This document shows, in pieces, positions 29,932-38,866 of a DNA stretch of 64,000 nucleotides. The position numbers and the translations under genes are program-made. Positions within the stretch are counted from its first letter, which is position 1. Every line of letters starts with the position of its first letter. Source of the DNA: Campylobacter blaseri (GTDB lineage: Bacteria > Campylobacterota > Campylobacteria > Campylobacterales > Campylobacteraceae); NCBI RefSeq assembly GCF_013201895.1, contig NZ_CP053841.1:496001-560000 (forward strand). The letters are read 5' to 3'. The notes below the pieces were generated by a model, which made no database searches, was not told the DNA's origin, and worked only from the letters and a program-made list of their open reading frames with translations.

Positions 29932-30840
29932 ATGAATCTGAAAATATTTTTAGAATTAATAGAGTTTAAAGCAAAAGCAGCAAGCCTTTTTCCGTTTTTA
30001 CTTGGTGTTTGTATATCTATCTATCATTTTAATAGTTTTGATTTAAACATAGCAATTATCTTGTATCTTGCTATGTTTTTATTTAATTGTTTTGTTGATA
30101 TTTGGGATAATTATATGGACTATAAAAACGCCATTGATGAAGAACATTATAAAGTTAAAACCAATGTCATTGGCAGAGAAAATTTAAATATTAAACAACT
30201 TGAGATCATAATGGCAATTTCCTTTTTAGTTTCTTTTTCATTGGGCATTTTTTTAGTTTCTAAAACAGGGATTGAGCTTCTTTTTTTAGGACTTATATCA
30301 TTTATCGTTGGGGTTTGGTATTCATATGGAAAAAGACCAATCTCCTCAACGCCATTTGGTGAAATTGCATCTGGGCTTACTATGGGTTTTTTAATACCAT
30401 TAATAACCGTTTTTACACTAAATCCAGAGCGTCATGTTTTTGAGATAAGTAATTTATGGATAGTGTTTTTATCTAGCTTTATAAATATAATTTTTATCTC
30501 AAATTTACTTTTTGCTAATAATATTTGCGATATGGACGAAGATAGAAAAAATGGAAGAGTTACGCTGCCTCATATTTTAGGGTTTAAAAACTCAATTTTG
30601 CTTTTTAAATTTGCATATATTTTTGGGTTTTTATCTGTGATTTTGGCAGTTTTCACAAAAGTTTACCCTATTAGTTTACTTTTAGTTTTTATCTGTATTC
30701 CTTTGGTTGTAAAAAATACTATTAGGCTAGAAAAAACTCCAATTAAACTAAAAAGCTTTAAATATATAATTACAAATTTAGGTGTTATGTCTTTTCTGCA
30801 GGTTTTAAGTTTTGGAGTTTACTTAATGTTCTTTTTTTAA
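29932..30840 (+). CDS. UbiA/MenA family prenyltransferase
   Basis: A 302-residue membrane protein with about eight to nine helices. The two Asp-rich motifs of UbiA-type enzymes are present: DIWDNYMDYKNA (about residues 55-66) and NNICDMDEDRKNGRVTL (about 196-212). These bind Mg2+ and the prenyl diphosphate. The arrangement most resembles MenA (1,4-dihydroxy-2-naphthoate octaprenyltransferase); Campylobacter uses the futalosine route to menaquinone, whose prenylation step is carried out by a related enzyme. I would call it a quinone-pathway prenyltransferase and leave the exact acceptor open. It is 18 bp after the M16 gene. Confidence 0.78.
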   Translation: MNLKIFLELIEFKAKAASLFPFLLGVCISIYHFNSFDLNIAIILYLAMFLFNCFVDIWDNYMDYKNAIDEEHYKVKTNVIGRENLNIKQLEIIMAISFLVSFSLGIFLVSKTGIELLFLGLISFIVGVWYSYGKRPISSTPFGEIASGLTMGFLIPLITVFTLNPERHVFEISNLWIVFLSSFINIIFISNLLFANNICDMDEDRKNGRVTLPHILGFKNSILLFKFAYIFGFLSVILAVFTKVYPISLLLVFICIPLVVKNTIRLEKTPIKLKSFKYIITNLGVMSFLQVLSFGVYLMFFF

Positions 30841-30895
30841 AAATATAATTTTATAAATAAAGTGATATACGAATGTCACTAAAAGGAGTATCTTT

Positions 30896-32542
30896 ATGAA
30901 AGCCTCAGATCTTTTTGTAAAAGCTTTGGAAAACGAAGGTGTTGAATATATTTTTGGTGTTCCAGGAGAAGAAAATTTAGATTTATTAGAATCTATTAGA
31001 AAATCAAAAATAAAATTTATCTTAACAAGACACGAACAAGGAGCTGGTTTTATGGCAGCAACTTATGGAAGACTTACTGGAAAAGTTGGAGTATGTTTAG
31101 CAACCTTAGGACCAGGAGCTACAAATTTAGTAACAGCAGCAGCTTATGCCCAACTTGGCGGAATGCCTATGCTTATGATAACAGGGCAAAAGCCGATTAA
31201 AAAGTCAAAACAAGGTCGTTTTCAAATTATTGATATTGTAAATATGATGAAACCGGTTACAAAATACGCAAAACAAGTTGTTAATGGAAATAACATTCCA
31301 TCTATGGTAAGAGATGCTTTTAAAATAGCAACCACTCATAGATATGGAGCTGTTCATATAGAACTAGCAGAGGATATAGCAATAGAAGAAAGTGATGCTA
31401 AAATTTTTCCAGTTAATAAAACTATCTTCCCAAGGGCAAGGACACATCTTTTAAAACAAACTGCAAAGATTATAGAAGAGGCAAAAAGACCTTTGATATT
31501 AATAGGAAGAGCGGCAAATACAAAACAATCTAGTGAAGTTTTAACAAAATTTATAGAAAAAACTAAAATTCCATTTTTTACAACTCAAATGGGAAAAGGT
31601 GTTGTTGATGAAAACCATGAACTTTGTTTGAGAACAGCGGCTTTATCAAAAGATGATTTTTTACATTGTGCTATTGATAGGGCAGATTTGATTGTTAATA
31701 TAGGTTACGATGCTATTGAAAAACCACCATTTTTTATGAAAAATGAAGAGGGTGCTACAAAAGTTATACATATAAACTATTATCCATCTGAGGTTGATGA
31801 TGTATATTTTCCACAACTTGATGTTTTAGGTGATATAGATGCAAATATGGAATTTATAACTGAGGTCATAACTCCACAAAAGCATTGGGATTTTGAGTAT
31901 TATTATAAAATTTCTGATGAAATACGAAATCGTTTAAAAAAATATTTTAACGATACTAGATTTCCTATTTTGCCACAAAGAGTTGTAAGGACTGTTAGAA
32001 ATGCTATGGGTGATAAAGATATAGTTACCCTTGATAATGGAATATATAAAATTTGGTTTGCAAGAAACTATGCTTGCACCTCACCAAAAACATTGCTTTT
32101 AGATAATGCACTTGCTACAATGGGTGCAGGACTTCCTTCTGCTATTGCTGCAAAAATGTTAAATCTTGATAAGAAAGTTCTTGCTGTTTGTGGCGACGGT
32201 GGATTTATGATGAATTCACAAGAGTTAGAAACTGCTGTAAGATTGAATTTAGATTTAGTTGTAGTTATTTTAAATGATAGTGCTTATGGTATGATAAAGT
32301 GGAAACAAGAGGGAATGGGACTTCCAAATTTTGGACTTGATTATGGAAACCCTGATTTTGTGAAATATGCACAAAGCTATGGAGCAAAGGGTTATAGACC
32401 AAAAAGTTGCGAAGAATTTGAAGAAATTTTGGATAGTTGTTTGAACTCAAAAGGAGTTCATCTGATTGATTTGGCGGTTGATTATTCATTAAATCATAAA
32501 ATTTTACATGAGTTATTAGAGAAAAAAAGTTGTTTAATATAA
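30896..32542 (+). CDS. thiamine-diphosphate enzyme, acetolactate synthase large-subunit family
   Basis: A 548-residue ThDP-dependent enzyme. The three domains are clear: the PYR domain with the ThDP-activating Glu47 (TRHEQGAGFMA), the middle FAD/Rossmann-like domain (about 190-330), and the PP domain with the ThDP motif CGDGGFMMNSQELETAV (about 434-450) ending around NDSAYGMIKW. It resembles catabolic acetolactate synthase (AlsS type) and related carboligases. No ACT-domain small subunit gene is next to it, unlike biosynthetic IlvBH. It is paired with an aldehyde dehydrogenase 12 bp downstream, suggesting a catabolic role. The exact substrate is not decidable from sequence. Confidence 0.82.
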   Translation: MKASDLFVKALENEGVEYIFGVPGEENLDLLESIRKSKIKFILTRHEQGAGFMAATYGRLTGKVGVCLATLGPGATNLVTAAAYAQLGGMPMLMITGQKPIKKSKQGRFQIIDIVNMMKPVTKYAKQVVNGNNIPSMVRDAFKIATTHRYGAVHIELAEDIAIEESDAKIFPVNKTIFPRARTHLLKQTAKIIEEAKRPLILIGRAANTKQSSEVLTKFIEKTKIPFFTTQMGKGVVDENHELCLRTAALSKDDFLHCAIDRADLIVNIGYDAIEKPPFFMKNEEGATKVIHINYYPSEVDDVYFPQLDVLGDIDANMEFITEVITPQKHWDFEYYYKISDEIRNRLKKYFNDTRFPILPQRVVRTVRNAMGDKDIVTLDNGIYKIWFARNYACTSPKTLLLDNALATMGAGLPSAIAAKMLNLDKKVLAVCGDGGFMMNSQELETAVRLNLDLVVVILNDSAYGMIKWKQEGMGLPNFGLDYGNPDFVKYAQSYGAKGYRPKSCEEFEEILDSCLNSKGVHLIDLAVDYSLNHKILHELLEKKSCLI

Positions 32543-32554
32543 AGGAGTTATAAA

Positions 32555-33937
32555 ATGAAAATGGTTGAAGTAACATCTCCATTTGATGGAAAAAAGATAG
32601 GTGAAGTTCCTTTTACTTCTAAAGAGGAGTTGGAAAAAATAATAGATGAGGCTTATGAGAAATTTGTAAATTTCAAATACAGACTTCCAAAATATCAAAT
32701 AGTTGAAATTTTAGAAAAAGCAGCCAAAATTTGTGAGGAAAATGTAGAAGAGCTTACAAATTTAGCAGCAAGTGAGGGCGGAAAGCCTTATATGGATTCA
32801 AAAGTTGAGATACTTCGTGCGATTAATGGTATAAAACTTGCTATCTCTCATCTAGGAAGTTATGAGGGTAAGCAAATTGCCATGGGACATACAAAAAGCT
32901 CTGAAAACAGAATAGCCTACACTTTTAAAGAGCCAATCGGAGTAGTTGCTGCAATATCTGCTTTTAACCACCCTTTTAATCTTGCAGTTCATCAAGTAGT
33001 TCCAGCTATCGCTGTTGGTTGCCCTGTGATTATAAAACCAGCTAGCTCAACCCCGCTTAGTGCTTTTAAATTAGTTGAAATTTTAGAAAAAGCAGGACTT
33101 CCAAAAGGCTATGCAACTGCCGTGCTTTGTGATAGAGATAGTGCTGAAATGCTTGCTTCATCTAAGAAAATTAGCTTTTTAACATTTATAGGTTCAGCAA
33201 AAGTTGGTTGGGGCTTATCTAAAAAGGTAAACAATGGCACAAGAATAGCTTTAGAACATGGTGGAGTTGCACCTGTAATAGTTGAAAAAGATGCGAATTT
33301 AGATGAGGTCTTACCAGCACTTTTAAAAGGTGGATTTTACCATGCTGGGCAAGTTTGCGTCTCTGTTCAAAGAGTTTATGCTCACAAAGATATCGCAAAA
33401 GAAATTGCAAATAAGTTGGCAAATTTAGCTAGTAAATTGGTAGTTGGAAATCAAATGGATCCCAAAACTGAGGTTGGACCGTTAATTGATCCAAAAGAGG
33501 TTAGCAGAGTTGAAGAGTGGGTGAATACAAGTGGTGGAGAGATTTTATGTGGCGGTAAAAGACTAGAAAATAACTGCTACGCTCCAACTGTGATTTATAA
33601 TGCAAAAGATAGTGCAACTATCTCACAAAATGAGGTTTTTGGACCTGTTGTTTGTGTTTATTCTTATGAAAATATTGATGAGGCTATTAAAAGAGCAAAT
33701 TCACTTGATGTTTCATTCCAGGCTGCGATTTTCACTAAAAATATTGACACATCTATCAAAGCAGTTAAAGAGCTAAATGCAACTGCTGTTATGGTAAATG
33801 ACCACACAGCATTTAGGGTTGACTGGATGCCATTTGGTGGTGCAAAAAGCTCAGGCATTGGAATTGGTGGAATTAATTACTCTATGGAAGAAATGTCAAA
33901 TCAAAAATTATTTGTTGTAAAATCAAACTCAATTTAA
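32555..33937 (+). CDS. NAD(P)-dependent aldehyde dehydrogenase
   Basis: A 460-residue ALDH-superfamily enzyme that oxidises an aldehyde to the acid or acyl form. Visible are the NAD-binding FNHPFNLAVHQVVPAIAVG (about 131-149), the general base Glu in LEHGGVAPVIV (about 233-243) and the nucleophile Cys in HAGQVCVSVQRVYAH (about Cys 268). The late GPVVCVYSY and MPFGGAKSSGIG segments are also present. It is closest in look to the lactaldehyde/glyceraldehyde-3-phosphate-type branch. It starts 12 bp after the ThDP gene with AAGGAG; a strong terminator follows. The two genes form a unit, with the ALDH perhaps handling an aldehyde made or used by the ThDP enzyme. Confidence 0.88.
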   Translation: MKMVEVTSPFDGKKIGEVPFTSKEELEKIIDEAYEKFVNFKYRLPKYQIVEILEKAAKICEENVEELTNLAASEGGKPYMDSKVEILRAINGIKLAISHLGSYEGKQIAMGHTKSSENRIAYTFKEPIGVVAAISAFNHPFNLAVHQVVPAIAVGCPVIIKPASSTPLSAFKLVEILEKAGLPKGYATAVLCDRDSAEMLASSKKISFLTFIGSAKVGWGLSKKVNNGTRIALEHGGVAPVIVEKDANLDEVLPALLKGGFYHAGQVCVSVQRVYAHKDIAKEIANKLANLASKLVVGNQMDPKTEVGPLIDPKEVSRVEEWVNTSGGEILCGGKRLENNCYAPTVIYNAKDSATISQNEVFGPVVCVYSYENIDEAIKRANSLDVSFQAAIFTKNIDTSIKAVKELNATAVMVNDHTAFRVDWMPFGGAKSSGIGIGGINYSMEEMSNQKLFVVKSNSI

Positions 33938-33947
33938 ATATTTCTTT

Positions 33948-33987
33948 GCATCTAGTCAAAAAACTAGATGCAGACTTTTTTATTTTT
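33948..33987 (+). terminator. terminator after the aldehyde dehydrogenase gene
   Basis: Perfect 9-bp stem GCATCTAGT (33948-33956) with ACTAGATGC (33963-33971), then T-runs. It also separates the accessory island from the metabolic pair. Confidence 0.88.
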
Positions 33988-34000
33988 TGATAAAAAACAT

Positions 34001-34246
34001 TTAATCAAAAAAATCTTTTATATCAACTTGTAAAACAATTGATATTTTGTATAATTGTTCTAGATTAAATCTTTTATTATATGCATATATTTCTGCTTTT
34101 GCTATATGCCCTACTGAGTTATGTCCAATTTCATTTGCCAATTGAAGTTGGCTAAAACCTTTCTTTTCTCTAATTCTTTTTACGTTATTACCTACTTTTT
34201 TATAGAAATTATCTATATTTATTTTTTGTATTTCATAATTTTCCAT
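34001..34246 (-). CDS. XRE-type HTH regulator
   Basis: An 81-residue DNA-binding protein with a Cro/CI-type helix-turn-helix (about residues 17-70). The pattern RIREKKGFSQLQLANEIG then VGHIAKAEIYAYNKRFNLEQL covers the HTH and third helix. There is no extra domain, so it is a small repressor. It diverges from the interrupted gene at 34367. The gap between them holds an inverted repeat (34304-34321) that is the likely operator. The start at ATG 34246 has AGGA upstream. It could be a phage or plasmid relic regulator; nothing here proves mobility. Confidence 0.78.
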   Translation of the reverse strand: MENYEIQKINIDNFYKKVGNNVKRIREKKGFSQLQLANEIGHNSVGHIAKAEIYAYNKRFNLEQLYKISIVLQVDIKDFFD

Positions 34247-34303
34247 ATAATGTCCTATTGGTATAAGCTATATGAAAGTTTAAATTCAATATAATTATTT
34301 AAC

Positions 34304-34321
34304 AATGTTCAATAGAACATT
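34304..34321. promoter_or_regulatory. inverted repeat, likely operator of the XRE regulator
   Basis: AATGTTC (34304-34310), spacer AATA, GAACATT (34315-34321): a perfect 7-bp dyad with 4-bp spacer, the size expected for a Cro/CI dimer. A looser copy, TTGTTC then GGAATT, lies at about 34333-34349. Both are between the divergent regulator and the interrupted gene. Confidence 0.6.
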
Positions 34322-34366
34322 ATTTTAAAAAATTGTTCTATTTGGAATTAATAAAAAGGATTATAA

Positions 34367-35017
34367 TTGGTTTTTCAAAAAAAGATAATTATTGGTTCTA
34401 TTGTTAGTTTTGTTGCTACTGCTCTTGGTATAGTGGCTATATTTTTTCCAGATTTATTAAATTTGAAAAAAGAAAAAATTCAAAAATATAGTGCTTCAAT
34501 TTCAAATAAAAAAGAGGCAGAACTATTTTTTAATTTTTTAGATAAAATGGCAGAAGAAAAGAAAATTTTTGAATTAGATGTTTTGATGTGCCTTTAAAAG
34601 CCAGAACAAAAAGTTAAATATCATAAAATTGATAATACTTTAATTGCTAGTGATGGTTATTATGATGAAAAAAATGATATCAATACAATACACATTCAAT
34701 ATGTTCCTACTTTTGACCATGTTTCTTTGGAACAGTTTATGGAGGATTGTTTTGATGAATTCGGATATCAAACTAGTTTTTGTTCTGGAGTAGATTATTA
34801 TTTTGATACAAAAGACTATGAAACATCTGAATGGGTTTGGGACTGGAGCAGAACATCATATACTGGAGAAAATGATTGTGGGAATAGATATGGCTATGAA
34901 GTTGCTCTATCATTAACCGGATATTTTATAAATTCTAAAAGTAGACCATTTAAAGGAAGTATAGAAAACACATTTAAAACAATTTCAGATGAGCAAGTTA
35001 GGTTAAAAAATTATTAA
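34367..35017 (+). pseudogene. membrane-anchored protein of unknown function, interrupted by one in-frame TAA
   Basis: One reading frame runs from TTG 34367 to the stop at 35017 and is broken only by TAA at 34595-34597. The 76-codon first piece has a transmembrane helix (IIIGSIVSFVATALGIVAIFF, residues about 7-27) followed by a charged stretch. The second piece continues in the same frame (KPEQKVKYHKIDN...) and is Tyr/Asp-rich, with two Cys (FCSG, ENDCG). The undamaged product would be about 216 residues, with one helix and an outside or cytoplasmic domain. I recognise no family. It may be a recent nonsense mutation, a sequencing error, or a readthrough site; AAAGGA precedes the start. The XRE operator lies just upstream. 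Confidence 0.65.
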
Positions 35018-35100
35018 ATTAGCATACAAAAGATTAGCAATTGCAATATAAAAAAATAGATAATTATTTTATAAAATAAAACATACTAAGGAGTTAAACA

Positions 35101-35436
35101 ATGAAAAATATTTTATTAGGTTTGTTATTGATATTTAGTTTTATTTTTGTAGGGTGTGAAGAAGAAAATCAAGAAACACCTATTGAAATTACCATGACAA
35201 ATGATTATGATTCAATTCTAAAAGTATATGTTAATACATTGCATATTGTATCTATGATAGACGAGGTTGAGGTAAAAAAACTTGTATTAAACAGGGGAAA
35301 TTGTAAATTTCAAGCTTATTTTGATAATAAAAGTATTATAAAATATGGAGAAGAACAAAGATTTATGGTAGTATGTAGAAATTTAAAAGAAGTTGAAGTT
35401 TCAACTAATAAAGGAGATTGGACTTTCAATTTTTAA
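35101..35436 (+). CDS. small lipoprotein, unknown function
   Basis: A 111-residue protein with a clear lipoprotein signal: lysine at 2, hydrophobic core, and the lipobox FVGC with Cys about 19, followed by acidic residues (EEENQ). The mature part (about 90 residues) is beta-rich with two further Cys (RGNCKF and VVCRN) that could form a disulfide. No known domain is visible. AAGGAG precedes the ATG by 8 bp. It follows the interrupted gene in the same small island and is less conserved in look than neighbours. Confidence 0.72.
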   Translation: MKNILLGLLLIFSFIFVGCEEENQETPIEITMTNDYDSILKVYVNTLHIVSMIDEVEVKKLVLNRGNCKFQAYFDNKSIIKYGEEQRFMVVCRNLKEVEVSTNKGDWTFNF

Positions 35437-35528
35437 TTCTAATAACAAACATTACGGCAAGAATACAGTTTACAATCTTTAGTTAAAATGGTATAAGTTC
35501 ACAAACAATTTAAGCTAGGAAGTGCTGT

Positions 35529-36791
35529 ATGATTGGCAAAATGTTTTTAAAAAAAGAGATAGTAAAATGGGTGGAAGATGCAACTATCACAAAAGAACAA
35601 GCTTTAAGCATACTAGGCAGGTATGATTTAAAATATGATGAGAGCGAGAAAAATTTTAGCATTCTTTCCATTTTAGGGTATCTGTTTTTGGGTGTTGCTT
35701 TAATAGTTTTAATCGCAAATAATTGGAATGAAATTCCAGCTTTTATAAAAGTTTTTGCCCTTATAGTTATCACTTCAGTAACTCACATTATAGCTTACAA
35801 AAATTCCATAAATCAGCAAAAATCAAATTTTTTCTTTTTAGCAAATTTGTTTTATGGAGCTAGCATTATACTTATAGCTCAAATTTATCATCTAAGCACA
35901 TATATGCCAAATGGCGTGTTACTTTGGGCAATAGGCTCATTTTTGGTAGCTATTTTTGTAAACAACAAATGGGTAAATTTGCAGGCTTTGATTATTGCTA
36001 TGATTTGGGCATTTATGGAGATAGAAGGATTTTATCCATATCTGTTTTGGGTATTTTTACTAGTTGTCATACACATTCTTTATAAACAGGAGAAAAATAG
36101 AGCTTTGTTTGTTTTGTTTGTGCTAAATTTACTATGGTTTATACCTTACACTTTGTATTATTTCACAAAAGAATACTATCTTGTCAATGCTAAAATGTTT
36201 TATTCATATGAATTAGAGCTTTATGTATTGTTTTTTATATTGTCAGCGTATTTGATATATTTATTTTTAAATTTTACATTAAGCAAATTTGAAAACAAAT
36301 ACCTCCAAACAACAAATTCTATGTTTATAACACTTGCTTATATGTCATCTTTTTTGTTTTTATTTGAAGATGTTTGTCTCTCTTTAATAAAGACTTTTGA
36401 TCTAAATTCTAATGTAATTTTTTATCCTTTAATTGGTTGTATTTTGCTGCTAGCATTTTTACTTAATCAAAAGAAATTTTATATATCAACAGCCATATTT
36501 TTATTTTTAATCTTTGTTTTTATGATAACAAGTTCAGAGTATTATGGTTATATTTTTATAGCTATGAATTTCTTAATCTTTTTATTTTATAGTTATGTTA
36601 TATACCACAGTATAATAGAAAGTAACCTTGGCTCATACCGTTTGGGCGTGGCTTCTGTGCTGATTTTTATATGCACCCACTACTATAATCTCATATCGCA
36701 AGACTATATCTCAACAGCTATATTTTTCTTTGTATGTGCAATGTTTTTACTTATTAGTGTAAAATTTTTTAAAAAAATTAAAAGGGCATAG
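35529..36791 (+). CDS. DUF2157 domain membrane protein
   Basis: A 420-residue integral membrane protein with about 12 helices. The cytoplasmic N-terminus (residues 1-45, VKWVEDATITKEQALSILGR) followed by ILSILGYLFLGVALIVLIANNW (about 47-68) is the DUF2157 pattern. In other bacteria DUF2157 proteins occur fused or next to GDYXXLXY proteins, as here with the next gene 2 bp on. The function is not known. The start is ATG 35529, with AGGAAG upstream; ATG 35541 is a close alternative. No terminator separates the three genes 35529-38478, so they look like one operon. Confidence 0.8.
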   Translation: MIGKMFLKKEIVKWVEDATITKEQALSILGRYDLKYDESEKNFSILSILGYLFLGVALIVLIANNWNEIPAFIKVFALIVITSVTHIIAYKNSINQQKSNFFFLANLFYGASIILIAQIYHLSTYMPNGVLLWAIGSFLVAIFVNNKWVNLQALIIAMIWAFMEIEGFYPYLFWVFLLVVIHILYKQEKNRALFVLFVLNLLWFIPYTLYYFTKEYYLVNAKMFYSYELELYVLFFILSAYLIYLFLNFTLSKFENKYLQTTNSMFITLAYMSSFLFLFEDVCLSLIKTFDLNSNVIFYPLIGCILLLAFLLNQKKFYISTAIFLFLIFVFMITSSEYYGYIFIAMNFLIFLFYSYVIYHSIIESNLGSYRLGVASVLIFICTHYYNLISQDYISTAIFFFVCAMFLLISVKFFKKIKRA

Positions 36792-36793
36792 TT

Positions 36794-37297
36794 ATGAAAA
36801 AAATGGTTTTAATAGGAATATCTTTTCAAATTTTAGTTTTGTTTTCTTTTATCTTTTTTGCCTATGCTCCTTTGTATTTTGGAAATGAAGTTAAAGTAAG
36901 GGCTACTGGATTTGATCCAAGAGATATATTTTTAGGCAATTATGTTAGGTTGGATTATCCTGATATAAAAGATGTAAATTTTGATGAAAAAGTTGATGTG
37001 GGTAGGAAAGTTTATGTAGTTTTAGAAAAAAATGGAGATTTATATAAGGGTAAATTTGTAACTAAACAAAGACCAAAAGATGAAGTCTATTTAAGTGGCA
37101 GGACTAGTGGAGGAATTTTACAAAATGGAATTAGAATAAGATTGGATTTAAAATTTGGGATAGAAAAATACTATTTGCCAAGACAAAAGGCTTTAGATAT
37201 GGAAAAGGATTTAAGAGATGCTGAAGCTATAGTAACTCTTGGGGTTTTAAAGGGTTTTGCTAGAATTAAAAAAGTTGAATTGCAAAAAAATAATTAG
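36794..37297 (+). CDS. GDYXXLXY family protein
   Basis: A 167-residue protein with an N-terminal membrane helix (about residues 5-28) and a mainly periplasmic beta-rich domain. The family motif appears as DPRDIFLGNYVRLDY (about 41-55), with N-Y-V-R-L in place of G-D-Y-x-x-L. The family usually sits beside DUF2157 membrane proteins, as seen here (2 bp gap upstream, 8 bp downstream), so the pair probably works together in the envelope. Nothing in the sequence reveals a catalytic site. Confidence 0.82.
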   Translation: MKKMVLIGISFQILVLFSFIFFAYAPLYFGNEVKVRATGFDPRDIFLGNYVRLDYPDIKDVNFDEKVDVGRKVYVVLEKNGDLYKGKFVTKQRPKDEVYLSGRTSGGILQNGIRIRLDLKFGIEKYYLPRQKALDMEKDLRDAEAIVTLGVLKGFARIKKVELQKNN

Positions 37298-37305
37298 GAG
37301 AAAAG

Positions 37306-38478
37306 ATGAAAAAATATATATTGTTGCCACTATTTTTAATGGTTTTTGCCATAAATGGTTTTAGTATTGATGGGCTTATTGTAGCGACAAAAGATTACAC
37401 TTTTATGGATAAATGGAGTAAGATTAAATCAAACGATGGACCTACACTTGTAGGATCGGATACTATTTTCAAAAATCAATATTTTTATATAGTAGTTCCT
37501 TTTAGCCATTATGATATGAAAGATGATGGAATGGTTGATATTAGTTTGTCTATAAAGGTTGTAAAACCTAATGGCAAAGAGGCTTTTTCTGAAGGAATCG
37601 CTGATTTTTATAAACATAAAAACACGCCTAAAGATATGGTTTTGATTGGAGATGCTGTTTTAAAAATATCTTTTGAAGATGTTGATGAGTTTGGAGAATA
37701 CAAAATTTATGCAAAAATTACAGATAATATCTCAGGCAAAACTAAAGAACTAAACTCCAAAATAAACTTAGTTGAATTGCCAAAATATAGTGATTTTGTG
37801 GTAAAAAATGATAAGGAATTAGGAAAATGGCTTTCATTTTATTATACAAAGCTTGAACCAGAAAAAGCATTATCAAATTTTATATATTTTACAAAAAGCA
37901 GTATTGCTAAAAAAAATAGGTTATCTTTGCATATTGCAGAGTTCTTTTTGGAAATTTTTAAAAATAATACCTTTTTGTATCCAGATATTTTAGAAGCTTT
38001 AAAAAATGAAAAAGGCTACGCTAGAAATATGCTTTTATTTTTAATATCAAATTTGGATATTGATGAGAATTTGTTTATAAATGAACTTACAAAAGATGAA
38101 AAAGAGAGTTATTTGAAGTTTAAAAAATCTCCTATTCCAAATCCATATGAAGAGATAATGCATCCAATGCAGCTAGATATGTTATGGACAAATTTTATGG
38201 CAAGCGGTAGTTATAAACCGATTTTAAAGCTTATTCAAACTTTAGACTATGTTGAGTATGATGGAGCATTAAAGACTTATAAAAATAAAAATAATAAAAC
38301 TCAAAATGATAAAAAGAACGCTTTATACAATGCCATATATGGCTCATTAGTTTGGTCTTTAAAAAGCAATATGCAACAACACAAGCTAGTAAAACAATAC
38401 ATGGAGTGGGCATATGCACATGAAAATTTAAACGATGTTCAAAAGAGGGAACTAGGTAAAATTTTAGAAGTTAGGTAG
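37306..38478 (+). CDS. exported protein of unknown function
   Basis: A 390-residue protein with an N-terminal signal peptide (about 1-19, ending NGFS), so periplasmic or surface. Residues about 25-165 look like a beta-sandwich domain (KFYIVV-type strands, FGEYKIYAKI). Residues 170-385 are helical; the segment LDMLWTNFMASGSYKPILKLI and WSLKSNMQQHKLV near 330-365 resembles a helical domain found in uncharacterised proteobacterial proteins. It is the third gene of the DUF2157 operon (8 bp gap; AGGAG). I cannot name its job; a shared envelope role with its two neighbours is a guess. Confidence 0.7.
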   Translation: MKKYILLPLFLMVFAINGFSIDGLIVATKDYTFMDKWSKIKSNDGPTLVGSDTIFKNQYFYIVVPFSHYDMKDDGMVDISLSIKVVKPNGKEAFSEGIADFYKHKNTPKDMVLIGDAVLKISFEDVDEFGEYKIYAKITDNISGKTKELNSKINLVELPKYSDFVVKNDKELGKWLSFYYTKLEPEKALSNFIYFTKSSIAKKNRLSLHIAEFFLEIFKNNTFLYPDILEALKNEKGYARNMLLFLISNLDIDENLFINELTKDEKESYLKFKKSPIPNPYEEIMHPMQLDMLWTNFMASGSYKPILKLIQTLDYVEYDGALKTYKNKNNKTQNDKKNALYNAIYGSLVWSLKSNMQQHKLVKQYMEWAYAHENLNDVQKRELGKILEVR

Positions 38479-38866
38479 ATGTTTTTTAATTTATGTAAAA
38501 TAAATATATTATTTTAAAAATTATATTTATATTGTAATTTATAATATAAATATAAAACTTCCTAACTAAAAAACTATAACCATAAAAAACTTATTTAAGA
38601 TGAACTATATATTTATAGTAAATAAGCTCAAATGAAATTTTATATAAAAAGGTTTTAAAAGATATAATCTTAATGTTTAATATAATAAAATTTTTACATA
38701 AAATTTGATGTGTTCTTATTGTTTAATCTAAAAAATTTATATTTTTATATTGAATATAATGCATTTAAATAAAAATCAAAAACCTATATTCATATTTTAT
38801 ATAATTCATTGAAAATTTGTTTAATAGGCTAGGATAAAATTATTCCACTTTTATGAAAGGTTTGCT
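38479..38866. other. gene-free AT-rich gap with one long inverted repeat
   Basis: 388 bp without a believable gene. It holds a 13-bp perfect dyad made only of A and T, TTATATTTATATT (38521-38533) with AATATAAATATAA (38543-38555), 43 bp after the previous stop. This may end transcription, though it lacks a downstream T-run on the plus strand. The right end carries the promoter of the leader ORF at 38835. Confidence 0.5.
38835..38840 (+). promoter_or_regulatory. -10 box for the leader-peptide/transporter transcript
   Basis: TAAAAT within AGGATAAAAT, 27 bp before the small ORF. This places the transcript start near 38847, so the leader ORF begins about 20 nt into the message. Confidence 0.5.

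Noticed and set aside
34727-35017. Independent gene starting at TTG 34727
   Set aside because: It is in frame with the upstream piece across a single TAA and has no ribosome site before the TTG.
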